From Sinanaerobacter chloroacetimidivorans (GTDB lineage: Bacteria > Bacillota > Clostridia > Peptostreptococcales > Anaerovoracaceae): 64,000 bases of DNA. The DNA is taken from the NCBI RefSeq assembly GCF_018128545.1, contig NZ_JAGSND010000005.1, positions 161,468 through 225,467 of the forward strand, given 5' to 3'. The notes beneath the pieces are model-generated. The model had not been told where the DNA came from and ran no database searches. It saw only the letters and a list, made by a program, of their open reading frames with translations. Both the position numbers and the translations under genes were made by a program. Of this stretch, positions 42,033 through 49,802 are shown piece by piece (the first letter of the stretch is position 1; every line of letters begins with the position of its first letter).

Positions 42033-42361
42033 GGGTGATCACCTCCAGCCTGATTAAGAATGGTTCTCAGCAATGTCGTAAGAAAGTAGCTGAAAAAGAT
42101 ATTGGACTCTTGATCCATGACAATATAGCAGTCCATATCATCCGGCATTTCCTGCCCGATGAATTCATACATCAGGCCAAGATAAACGGCGAACTGATCA
42201 CTCTCCATAATGGAGTGGTTGTAAAACAGCGAGTTTAAAAACATTTGTAGAGTTTCTCGATCGGCAAAGGATTCTAATGCAGTACGAGCGAAGGCTCTTC
42301 CTTCTATATCTGCAATAGAGCAGAGTTTCAGATACTGTTGATTGTAAAATTGGTTTTCCAT
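42017..42361 (-). CDS. Hypothetical 114-residue protein heading the parAB operon
   Basis: 114 residues: YLKLCSIADIEGRAFARTAL, then LQMFLNSLFYNHSIMESDQF and FFSYFLTTLLRTILNQAGG. It is helical and not recognised. AGGAGGGTCACA lies before the ATG, and its 3' end overlaps parA. A terminator-like hairpin lies about 50 bp upstream in the leader. The coupling suggests a role in partition or copy control. Confidence 0.65.
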   Translation of the reverse strand: MENQFYNQQYLKLCSIADIEGRAFARTALESFADRETLQMFLNSLFYNHSIMESDQFAVYLGLMYEFIGQEMPDDMDCYIVMDQESNIFFSYFLTTLLRTILNQAGGDHPCPAM

Positions 42362-42410
42362 TGTGACCCTCCTGGATTCTTATTTGATAGTTTACTTTGG
42401 AGATTTCTTT

Positions 42411-42440
42411 CAATAAAAAACCGCCCCAAGAGAGGCGGTG
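42411..42440 (-). terminator. Terminator in the leader of the parAB operon (possible attenuator)
   Basis: On the minus strand ACCGCC-tctcttgg-GGCGGT is followed by TTTTTTATTG, a strong intrinsic terminator placed 50 bp before the first gene of the operon. It must be read through or bypassed for the operon to be expressed from further upstream. Confidence 0.75.
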
Positions 42441-43068
42441 GCAGAGAGGTGAGATATTAACATAATAAAATTGATTTAGAAGTCTCTGCGGGATATAATA
42501 GTTCAAAACTTAGAATAGTGAAGATAAAATTAACGCCTGAGATGCGTGAAAAAACCGTACTAAAAGCGTACTATCGACCTTAATAGACGAGAAAAAGCAT
42601 CGATAAAGCTGAAAATAATGCCTTAGAACCGCGTGAAACAGCCCGCTGGAGCGCGTGAAAAAGTCAAAACAGAGAGTGGGAATAAGAAAAATATGTATTT
42701 GTGATATATGTGGTGACAGCTAGTCTATAAGATTAGCTGTCATTTTTGTATTATATGTATTCACAATAAAAAAGTTTTGTAAGCAAGATAAGCTTTCTGA
42801 AGCCTATAATTTAAATATACACTCATTAAGGTCAAATACAAATCAATGTTGCAGTTAAATTGAATGTTTGGTAAAATAATACAAATAAAAAGATATATTA
42901 CAAAACGTAATGCGGCCAATTCCTGGCGACTGTGAATCATTATAATAAATCCCATTCTATTTTCATTTTCGAATGGGATTATTTTTATACTGTGCTGAAA
43001 TTTGTGTAACTTTTTATTCGGTTATGCGTTATTAATATAGATGATCATTAAAGAGAGGAATACGTCAG
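42441..43068. other. Gene-free right margin of the conjugative element
   Basis: No gene is supported here. It contains three copies of GCGTGAAA (42544, 42631, 42653), a hairpin terminator at 42715-42747 and A+T-rich sequence up to the sigma-factor gene. The right boundary of the element probably lies in this gap, as the base composition changes here, but I could not identify att sites. Confidence 0.45.
42715..42747 (+). terminator. Intrinsic terminator at the right margin of the element
   Basis: GACAGCTA (42715-42722) pairs with TAGCTGTC (42734-42741), followed by ATTTTTG. Confidence 0.75.
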
Positions 43069-43590
43069 ATGAAGGAGAGGTTCCGGGAAATATATGAGAA
43101 CTATAAAGATGCAGTATATGGATATCTTTTTTATATGACACATGATGAACAGACCGCACAGGATTTATCTCAGGAAACATTCTTAAAAATCTATCTGGGA
43201 TTGAAAAGGATAAATGAAGATTCCAATTTAAAAGCATGGTGTATGATCATAGCGAGAAACACCTTTTTATCTTATGCCAGAAAAAAGAAGCCGTTTTTGT
43301 TAGGGGATGAACTGATTCAGAATAATATAACGGCTACGGATAAATCGCCGGAAGATATGATTCTGCAGTCTGAAGAAAAAAAGGAAATTCAGAGGCTTCT
43401 TTTAAAGCTGAACGAATATGAACGAACGGTTCTGATACTACGTGATTACGAAGGTTTATCCTATGCGGACATCGCCGGAATCATGGAGTTGACGGAAACG
43501 GTGGTAAAGGTCAGGATATATCGTGCAAGAAGCAAGCTGAGAAAATTATATGAAGCAGTATCGGGAGCCCGACAGGGGGTGGATTCATGA
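43069..43590 (+). CDS. ECF-type RNA polymerase sigma factor
   Basis: 173 residues. Region 2 reads YKDAVYGYLFYMTHDEQTAQ, then LSQETFLKIYLGLKR. Region 4 reads LLKLNEYERTVLILRDYEGL, then SYADIAGIMELTETVVKVRI. It directs RNA polymerase to a small stress- or envelope-related regulon. Its stop overlaps the start of the anti-sigma gene as ATGA, so the pair is translationally coupled. Confidence 0.92.
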   Translation: MKERFREIYENYKDAVYGYLFYMTHDEQTAQDLSQETFLKIYLGLKRINEDSNLKAWCMIIARNTFLSYARKKKPFLLGDELIQNNITATDKSPEDMILQSEEKKEIQRLLLKLNEYERTVLILRDYEGLSYADIAGIMELTETVVKVRIYRARSKLRKLYEAVSGARQGVDS

Positions 43591-44555
43591 AATGTGAAAT
43601 GAAAGAATATGTTTTGGAATATCTTAAAGGTGACAGTCACGACTTGGAAATTGAAAAACACCTGGAGCATTGTGAGCAGTGCCAGGCGCTTATGGAAGGA
43701 TACCTTGCGAAAGAAGATGCAATTAATCTTCCGGAGGCCGAATGTATCACCGGCAATTTAAAAGAACGGGTAGAGAATTATGATAAGGGGACAAAGCGGA
43801 TCGTTGTTTTTACCATTGTAGGCCTTATCCTGGGATGGTTCAGCTATAAGTATTACATTACGGATTTTCTGCCTTTAAAAATCGTCATCGGAATACCCTA
43901 TAAGATCAGCGAAATGATCCACGTGACGTTCCACGATCACAGCTTTATCTATTTAACACAGTACACACTGGGGCAGCTCAATGAATTTTTCCCTCAGGCT
44001 CATTTTGCATCCTTCTTTGCGGAATACGGGATATCTTCATTGATCGGTGGAGCGATTTATGGAAGCCTTGGATTCTTTACAGGGGATAAAAGAATCTTTA
44101 CCCTGACCAAATATCTCAAATTTGCAGCGGTCTGGGCGATCATTATTTCCCTCGCCGTCGGAGGAACCTTCCTTGCGAATCATGCCGCTGTTGAGAAGAA
44201 CCAAAAATTTGAAGACGTCAGCGGATTCTTTTTGAATTATGAATCCGGCGGAGAAGGGTTTTACGACGACGATACCGGAGAACGCGAAGATTTTTTCAAG
44301 GCCCTCGAGGAAGCTTTTTATGCGGATGGGCAGATTACGGAAACCAACCGGCAGAGAAACGCAGTTAACGAGGAACTGATCGAATTTGTCTTTGGTCCCT
44401 GGTACACAAGGTACATGGCAGCCTTGATCAATCTGCAGGAAGGTTATCTCGTATCGGATACAGGCAGAGTCTATTCTATGAGTGACGAATTCTGTCAAAT
44501 GGTAATTGTCTGGCAGAAAAAGGAGGAGGAAAAGAATGCAAGGATTGCGGATTAA
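43587..44555 (+). CDS. Membrane-bound anti-sigma factor with zinc-finger-like N-terminus
   Basis: 322 residues. The N-terminal IEKHLEHCEQCQALMEGYL has the HxxxCxxC motif of zinc anti-sigma domains. Three membrane helices follow (RIVVFTIVGLILGWFSYKYY, SSLIGGAIYGSLGFF, AAVWAIIISLAVGGTFLA), then a 110-residue extracytoplasmic tail rich in acidic and aromatic residues. It should hold the ECF sigma factor at the membrane until a signal arrives. The signal is unknown. Confidence 0.82.
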   Translation: MKCEMKEYVLEYLKGDSHDLEIEKHLEHCEQCQALMEGYLAKEDAINLPEAECITGNLKERVENYDKGTKRIVVFTIVGLILGWFSYKYYITDFLPLKIVIGIPYKISEMIHVTFHDHSFIYLTQYTLGQLNEFFPQAHFASFFAEYGISSLIGGAIYGSLGFFTGDKRIFTLTKYLKFAAVWAIIISLAVGGTFLANHAAVEKNQKFEDVSGFFLNYESGGEGFYDDDTGEREDFFKALEEAFYADGQITETNRQRNAVNEELIEFVFGPWYTRYMAALINLQEGYLVSDTGRVYSMSDEFCQMVIVWQKKEEEKNARIAD

Positions 44556-45225
44556 ATCAAAAAGAGATTGGTTCATTGCTTTCGTTTTTGCCTTTCTCTT
44601 CATTTATTTGATTGCACTGAAATTTCAAAACAGGATTAGCGAACTCCTATGGCCGCTGACGCCTGACAAAATCAGTCTTCTCAACCAGCCGGACGGGCAA
44701 GGGGTGTTTGCAGCCGCGGTATTGGCAATGACGGCGCTTTCAATCGGGGTGATGATATATAAAAAGGTAAAGGGGAAATATCTTGTTTTTGCATTGGTCG
44801 GAGGTATTGTAATAGCGGGCGCGGCCATAGGCGTCTATTATTATGAGTGCCAATCGATCATAAACATACCTTCGGAATGCAAACCAGAAGGAGTATCCGT
44901 AACCTATCATGATGAACGGGGCCCTTCTTTCATCGATTACGCATTGAGTGAAAAAACAAAAGATCAGATTGTCAATAAGGTCCTGGCATTGCAACCGTTA
45001 TCAGGTGAAGAGAAAAAAGAGCTGAATGAGAGAAACGATACCGGCGGCAGCGGTGGTGAGACGTCCGTTTCGATTTGGTATCCGAAAAAGGATGGGTACA
45101 GTTATCTCATAAGTGTAAGCATGAAGGATAACGTAATATACACTTGCAGGGGACGCAGCCCGGAATCTATCGTTATATATCAAGATAACGGCTTATTGGA
45201 AGTTTTAGAAAAAATGAAAACATGA
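44536..45225 (+). CDS. Membrane protein of the sigma/anti-sigma operon
   Basis: 229 residues from ATG 44536, after AGGAGGAGGA; the start overlaps the anti-sigma gene by 20 bp. Three hydrophobic segments are seen (WFIAFVFAFLFIYLIALKF, AAAVLAMTALSIGVMIYKK, VFALVGGIVIAGAAIGVYYY). An extracytoplasmic region follows with VSIWYPKKDGYSYLISVSM. No family is recognised. Operon position suggests a co-sensor or target of the ECF system. Confidence 0.75.
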   Translation: MQGLRIKSKRDWFIAFVFAFLFIYLIALKFQNRISELLWPLTPDKISLLNQPDGQGVFAAAVLAMTALSIGVMIYKKVKGKYLVFALVGGIVIAGAAIGVYYYECQSIINIPSECKPEGVSVTYHDERGPSFIDYALSEKTKDQIVNKVLALQPLSGEEKKELNERNDTGGSGGETSVSIWYPKKDGYSYLISVSMKDNVIYTCRGRSPESIVIYQDNGLLEVLEKMKT

Positions 45226-45444
45226 TAAAGAAGGATACTCACGTACACAAAAGTACGCTCCGTTTCTCAACGAAGCATTGTGCCTAGCCTAGCGAAAAAA
45301 ATCCGTCGCCTAGTCATGATTGAGTATGACATAATTTTCCTGCGCATTGAGTAATAAAAGGATTTTATAAAACTTTGCAGCTCAAAGGCAGAAAAGCTGC
45401 ATTTAGGATTAGCTTAGATACAACATATATAGGAAGGAACCACT

Positions 45445-45609
45445 TTATGAAGGCTCCTCTATGAATTTTAAAATATTAAATGGGACATGATCATAATCTT
45501 CTTTTCGTAAAGCATTAACAACTTCTTCATTTGATTGTTCATTTTTGGATATTCTATCTGAAGCCTTCATTAATAAGTTATAATTGCTAAAAATTTTATA
45601 TCTAAACAT
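45445..45609 (-). CDS. Small 54-residue protein
   Basis: ATG 45609 is preceded by AGGAGGTAAAATACA, a strong ribosome-binding site, and the frame runs to a TAA at 45445-45447. The product starts FRYKIFSNYNLLMKASDRIS and has an acidic middle (NEQSNEEVVNALRKEDYD). There is no membrane helix or signal. I do not recognise it. The rest of 45226-45838 holds no other gene, only the terminator at 45775. Confidence 0.6.
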   Translation of the reverse strand: MFRYKIFSNYNLLMKASDRISKNEQSNEEVVNALRKEDYDHVPFNILKFIEEPS

Positions 45610-45774
45610 TGTATTTTACCTCCTAGAGAAATCTTACCCATGGATTTAACGTTCAAACAGAAGATACCTTTTCATGCAACATTGGGAGTTGCATTGTCGA
45701 TAATTCAGGACTTCATGAAACCATTAATCCAGTGTTATTTATATAAGAGATAATCAAGAGATAATCAAATCAGT

Positions 45775-45820
45775 AAAACACCCCAAAAGTCTTGATTTAA
45801 AAGGCTTTTGGGGTGTTTTA
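45775..45820. terminator. Bidirectional intrinsic terminator
   Basis: AAACACCCCAAAAG pairs perfectly with CTTTTGGGGTGTTT around a 15-base loop, with T-runs on both strands. It sits between the 54-residue gene and the 3' end of the PNPOx-fold gene. Confidence 0.85.
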
Positions 45821-45838
45821 ATTGACGTTGCGATTAAT

Positions 45839-46213
45839 CTACAGCATTTGTTTTGCAGATGTGACTGTTATTTCTAACACTCTGGTTAAAAACGAAAATT
45901 TTTCTTTCATCATATTAAATTCTGGGCCTGATTCAATATATTTTGCAGTTCCTTCAACAACAAAGCCTGTTCCTTGGTAATCATTATAACCTAAGACTTC
46001 TCTGCTCCCCAATGCCATCTTTATTTTATTATTCAGTTCCACATTTTTTTCTGTTCTTCGCATTGCATATGCAGGAATTAAAATTCTTTCATCGGGTGTT
46101 ACAACTAAATACGAATTCCAGGTGTTAACGATGTGCGGTTCATCCTTTCCCCATGATACGATTGAAACTACGCCTTCATTTTTTAATACTTCATAGAAAT
46201 TTTTTGTAAGCAT
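45839..46213 (-). CDS. Pyridoxamine 5'-phosphate oxidase-fold (FMN-binding) protein
   Basis: 124 residues. GVVSIVSWGKDEPHIVNTWN, then SYLVVTPDERILIPAYAMRR and QGTGFVVEGTAKYIE, follow the split beta-barrel of small flavin-binding PNPOx-like proteins. It is unlikely to be a true PdxH (too short, lacking PLP-site residues). It is divergent from an Rrf2-type regulator, so it probably belongs to a redox or nitrosative response. Confidence 0.8.
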   Translation of the reverse strand: MLTKNFYEVLKNEGVVSIVSWGKDEPHIVNTWNSYLVVTPDERILIPAYAMRRTEKNVELNNKIKMALGSREVLGYNDYQGTGFVVEGTAKYIESGPEFNMMKEKFSFLTRVLEITVTSAKQML

Positions 46214-46402
46214 TATGTCATTACCTCCTAGAAATAATAATATATATTATAGATAAATAATATCTACAATTATAGTAACACTATGTCTTATGAAAGTCAA
46301 TAAAATAAAATACATCATAGATAAGTTTTGTCTCTAATATTGACTATTAAATAATAATGAAGTACTATGTGGGGAGATTGTATTATGTAAAGAGGTGGTT
46401 TT
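46214..46402. promoter_or_regulatory. A+T-rich divergent promoter region between PNPOx-like gene and Rrf2 regulator
   Basis: Contains palindromic AT stretches (aataatatatattat near 46235-46250), suitable as an Rrf2-type operator. No sharper assignment is possible from the sequence. Confidence 0.35.
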
Positions 46403-46909
46403 TTGCAATTTTCAATAGGAGTAGAGTACGCATTACATTGCTTGCTATATATGGTGGATATTCCTTCGGGCAAATCTGTTGGGATAAAAGACTTAGCAAC
46501 ATTCCAAGGAGTGTCGGAAACGTATCTGTCAAAAGTATATACAAAATTAAGAAAATCAGGCCTTGTAAAGTCAATTCCTGGTGTCAATGGAGGATATGGA
46601 CTGGCTCGGACACCTGAAAACATAACTTTTTGGGACATTATTGAAGCAGTTGAAGGAACTGCATCAATATTTCAGTGTGCAGAGATACGGCAAAACAATA
46701 TCTTACTGGATAAGGACAATTTACCTGACACACATACAAAGTGTCCTTGTTTAATAAAAGTTGTAATGCTTGAAGCAGAGGATCAGATGAGACAGTATCT
46801 GAAGAACAAAACCTTAGCGTGGCTGCATGAACAAGTGCAGAATAAGCTTCCTGAAGAGCATAGAAAAGCAACGATTGAATGGTTTAATAATATTAGATCA
46901 AAGTCATAA
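46403..46909 (+). CDS. Rrf2 family transcriptional regulator
   Basis: 168 residues from TTG 46403, preceded by AGAGGTGG. The winged helix reads SIGVEYALHCLLYMVDIPSG, then SETYLSKVYTKLRKSGLVKS and GGYGLARTPENITFWDIIEA. Cysteines in FQCAEI and KCPCLI are placed like the cluster ligands of Fe-S-sensing Rrf2 proteins (NsrR/IscR type), so redox or NO sensing is possible. It probably controls the divergent flavin protein. Confidence 0.88.
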   Translation: MQFSIGVEYALHCLLYMVDIPSGKSVGIKDLATFQGVSETYLSKVYTKLRKSGLVKSIPGVNGGYGLARTPENITFWDIIEAVEGTASIFQCAEIRQNNILLDKDNLPDTHTKCPCLIKVVMLEAEDQMRQYLKNKTLAWLHEQVQNKLPEEHRKATIEWFNNIRSKS

Positions 46910-46926
46910 TTTCAAATGAAAAACTA

Positions 46927-46960
46927 GGCTGTCGATACGAAATTGGCAGCCTTCTTTCAT
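46927..46960 (+). terminator. Terminator after the Rrf2 gene
   Basis: AGGCTGTC pairs with GGCAGCCT (two wobble pairs or near-matches) and is followed by TCTTTC. It lies 18 bp after the stop. Confidence 0.65.
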
Positions 46961-47058
46961 TGTAAGGTTATTCTGCGTCCTGAAATGATGTCCCAGTATA
47001 TTTTATTACTGCCATCTGGTGTAAATTATTTTTCTTAATTGAAAACAGTACTAGGGAA

Positions 47059-47087
47059 TTGAATAACTGTATAATCTGTGTTATACT
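47059..47087 (+). promoter_or_regulatory. Promoter of the MASE3 kinase gene
   Basis: TTGAAT at 47059-47064, a 17-base spacer, and TATACT at 47082-47087. The predicted transcript starts near 47094 and has a leader of about 120 bases containing the hairpin at 47141. Confidence 0.65.
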
Positions 47088-47140
47088 CATGGAAATATAC
47101 ACACAATTTACACTATCTTGGAATTGTCATGATCATGATG

Positions 47141-47171
47141 GAGAGCCTTCGTTTTCAGGACTCTCTTTTTT
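47141..47171 (+). terminator. Leader terminator before the kinase gene (possible attenuator)
   Basis: GAGAG-c-CCT-type stem (47141-47148) pairs with AGG-a-CTCTC (47157-47165), followed by TTTTTT. It lies between a good promoter and the gene 46 bp downstream, so conditional read-through is likely. Confidence 0.6.
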
Positions 47172-47216
47172 AAACTCTATGATAAATAGTTACAAATTAA
47201 TAAGAGGTAATGATTT

Positions 47217-48893
47217 ATGGATAATCAAATGATACGTAATCTGGGAATTTATAATTGGAAAAAATTCTCGTTAAGATATGCTTCCATACTTATTATCGGT
47301 TTTTTTATTGCAGTTATTGTAACTCTATTGCCGAGAAACTTTTTACTAGCCCATTCCATATTGGAGCTGATTTGTATATATATTGAGATCTCCATATTTT
47401 TAATTACTTGGAGCACTTATAAAAACATACCGAATATTTTGTACATGGTAGGGTTTGGTTTTCTTGCTGTTTCCGTGATGGATTTTTTTCATGGTTATTA
47501 TTCTATTGCTACTCCATTGTTCCAACAGGGCTATGAAGACCTGGCGGCCCGATACTGGATTTTAGCACGGTTATTGGCTGCGGTTTCTCTATTTTCTATG
47601 AGCTTAAACCTGAAAATAAAAAGGGTGAACAAGATCACCATGCTGATTTTCACAGTTCTTTTTTCTATTGGATTATCCTATCTTTTGATGAAATACCCAG
47701 GAATTTTTCCTCTTATGCGGCTGGGATCCGGCTTGACCTGGGTCAAAATCGGAATGGAGTATGTGATCATTGCAATAACATTTCTAAGTATCCATTACAT
47801 CAATGTGAAACACTGCGAAGAGTCAGTATTTTTAAACCAGAATATTTTAATGGTATTGCTTCTCATAATTCCGACAGAATTTATCTTTACACTTACCGAT
47901 GATCCGTCATCTCTTTTTTATCATTACGGACATATCTTAAAGGTAATCAGCTTTTTTTATCTATATAGAGGAATTGTAACCAATATTATTACTTTCCCTT
48001 ACAGTGAACTGGAGGCCAAATGCAGGAAACTGGAAGAGAAAGTGAATGAAATCAATTGCCTTAGAGACGCAAAGTGCATCGCCGAAATGGACAGTCAGAA
48101 TAAAAGCGAATATATCGCCAATATGTCCCATGAACTGAGAACGCCTTTAAACGTCCTTTTAAGCGGTATTCAGCTGTTTGAACTCTACATGAACGGAGAT
48201 TCTTCCCCTAAGACCAGAAAAATGATGAAGCATTTGCAATCAATGAAACAAAATTGTCTCCGCCAGCTTCGTCTGGTGAATAATCTCATTGATACTACCA
48301 AAATCGATGCCGGATTTCTGAACCTGGAATTCAGAATGTACAACATTATCCGGATTATAGAAAACATCACCACGTCACTGCAGGATTATGTTGCCAGTAA
48401 AAATATAGAAATTCAATTTCATTCCGAATTGAAAGAAATGAATATGCTCTGTGATGTAGATGCTATAGAAAGAATTATGATGAATTTAATTTCAAATTCC
48501 ATTAAATTTACCAAAGCAAAAGGTATCATAGCGATAATCGTAAGAAAGCATCAGGGCCAAATAGAGATATCCGTAAAAGACAACGGTATTGGCATTCCCG
48601 AAGACAAATTAGATGATATATTTGACAGATATAAACAGGTAAAAGATACCACCAAGAAAGATAAAGAGGGGAGCGGTATTGGGCTGTCGTTAACGAAGGC
48701 ACTGGTGGAGCTCCACGGAGGCAATATCCGTGTTTCCAGTAAACTTGGATCAGGCAGTGAATTTAACATCGAATTGCCCATCAATATTCTGTCGGATGCT
48801 TCCGATATGGATACAACAAAAAACGGAGTTGAGAATGACAGCAGCGACTTAATTCAGATCATGAATATTGAATTCTCGGACATTTATGAATAA
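47217..48893 (+). CDS. Sensor histidine kinase with MASE3 membrane domain
   Basis: 558 residues. The N-terminal MASE3 domain has about seven membrane helices (about 20-265) and includes LITWSTYKNIPNILYMVGFG and SVMDFFHGYY. A coiled coil precedes the kinase core. The phospho-accepting histidine is in YIANMSHELRTPLN near 307; the ATP-binding boxes are MMNLISNSIKFTKA, VKDNGIGIPEDKLDDIFDRY and GSGIGLSLTKALVELHGG. No response regulator is adjacent, so it is an orphan kinase. Its expression may be controlled by the leader terminator. Confidence 0.9.
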   Translation: MDNQMIRNLGIYNWKKFSLRYASILIIGFFIAVIVTLLPRNFLLAHSILELICIYIEISIFLITWSTYKNIPNILYMVGFGFLAVSVMDFFHGYYSIATPLFQQGYEDLAARYWILARLLAAVSLFSMSLNLKIKRVNKITMLIFTVLFSIGLSYLLMKYPGIFPLMRLGSGLTWVKIGMEYVIIAITFLSIHYINVKHCEESVFLNQNILMVLLLIIPTEFIFTLTDDPSSLFYHYGHILKVISFFYLYRGIVTNIITFPYSELEAKCRKLEEKVNEINCLRDAKCIAEMDSQNKSEYIANMSHELRTPLNVLLSGIQLFELYMNGDSSPKTRKMMKHLQSMKQNCLRQLRLVNNLIDTTKIDAGFLNLEFRMYNIIRIIENITTSLQDYVASKNIEIQFHSELKEMNMLCDVDAIERIMMNLISNSIKFTKAKGIIAIIVRKHQGQIEISVKDNGIGIPEDKLDDIFDRYKQVKDTTKKDKEGSGIGLSLTKALVELHGGNIRVSSKLGSGSEFNIELPINILSDASDMDTTKNGVENDSSDLIQIMNIEFSDIYE

Positions 48894-48969
48894 AGAATTG
48901 TGATCTTTTCAACGAGGTAAAGGGTATAGAATCATAAGAGCGGTACAAGCTATGCGAAGGAGGAAGGCT

Positions 48970-49674
48970 ATGAAATATGAAATCATTATATTTGATGCGG
49001 ATGATACCTTATTTGATTTTAAAAAATCCGAAAAAATTGCCTTTCGGGATACCATAATAAATTTTGGACTGGATTATGATGAAAATTATCATTTCCCAAT
49101 TTACAAGGAGATTAACAACGGAGTCTGGAAGGAGCTGGAGGATGGGCGGATTACTCAGTACGAATTGAATCTCATCCGCTTTCGAAGGCTGACAGAGCGT
49201 ATGAAGTTCGATGGTCTGCAGTCGGATCTTGACTCCTCCGCAATAGCGGATTTCTATAAAAAACGTTTGTCACAGGCAGCCCATTTATACGATGACAGTA
49301 TCACCCTGATTGAAGGTCTCTGCAAGGATTACCGGCTTTTGATCCTATCCAATGGTCTGAAAGAAATACAGGAAAATCGAATCAGAAACTCTGCCATCGC
49401 AAAATACTTTGACAACATTGTGATTTCGGAAGAGGTGGGGGTCTCAAAACCCGATCCGAGGATTTTTGCCATAGCTTTAAACGAAATTGGCTGTACGAAC
49501 AAGGAAAAGATTCTAATGGTAGGCGACAGTCTTTCTTCCGATATTCAGGGAGGCATCAATTTTGGGATTGATACCTGCTGGTTCAATCCGAATAAGGCAA
49601 CGAATGATACAAAGGTAAAGCCTACTTATGAGATATCAAGTCTGACAGAGGTCAGAAACGTGTTGCTTAAATAA
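48970..49674 (+). CDS. yjjG: YjjG-type noncanonical pyrimidine nucleotidase (HAD family)
   Basis: 234 residues from ATG 48970, after AAGGAGGA. HAD motifs: I FDADDTLFDF, II LILSNGLKEIQ, III SKPDPRIF, IV MVGDSLSSDIQGG, with a helical cap between motifs I and II. The YjjG group removes phosphate from noncanonical pyrimidine nucleotides (house-cleaning). The assignment within HAD hydrolases rests on overall similarity, so substrate preference is uncertain. Confidence 0.85.
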   Translation: MKYEIIIFDADDTLFDFKKSEKIAFRDTIINFGLDYDENYHFPIYKEINNGVWKELEDGRITQYELNLIRFRRLTERMKFDGLQSDLDSSAIADFYKKRLSQAAHLYDDSITLIEGLCKDYRLLILSNGLKEIQENRIRNSAIAKYFDNIVISEEVGVSKPDPRIFAIALNEIGCTNKEKILMVGDSLSSDIQGGINFGIDTCWFNPNKATNDTKVKPTYEISSLTEVRNVLLK

Positions 49675-49721
49675 ACACCCAACACCTGACAGTGTAAGGG
49701 TGCGGCATGTAAATGGTTAAA

Positions 49722-49749
49722 AATAACCGCCGGTTTTCCGGCGGTTATT
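49722..49749. terminator. Bidirectional terminator between nucleotidase and trpB2
   Basis: Perfect 12-bp stem AATAACCGCCGG / CCGGCGGTTATT with a TTTT loop, in a convergent intergenic region. Confidence 0.85.
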
Positions 49750-49802
49750 GCATCCAAATTCTTAAGATTATTGGCTCGTTTTTGGTTAATCCCTTGATTT
49801 AT

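Larger units (their letters stand above)
19614..42440 (-). mobile_element. Tn1549/CTn-type integrative conjugative element backbone without a recombinase
   Basis: Twenty-odd genes in one direction follow the order known from clostridial Tn1549-like elements: partition genes, an HTH protein, PcfB, VirD4, Maff2, TrbL/VirB6, PrgI/VirB3, VirB4, CD1108 hydrolase, DUF4315, DUF4366, TopB, RadC/ArdC, TTRAP, MobC and relaxase. The G+C content is visibly higher than in the flanks. I find no intact integrase, excisionase or att repeat; a serine-recombinase fragment lies 7 kb further left. The limits given are those of the gene block, not of defined ends. Two low-G+C cargo modules interrupt it. Confidence 0.85.

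Noticed and set aside
45839..46213. True pyridoxamine 5'-phosphate oxidase (PdxH)
   Set aside because: At 124 residues it is much shorter than PdxH and lacks its PLP-site pattern; only the flavin-binding fold is supported.
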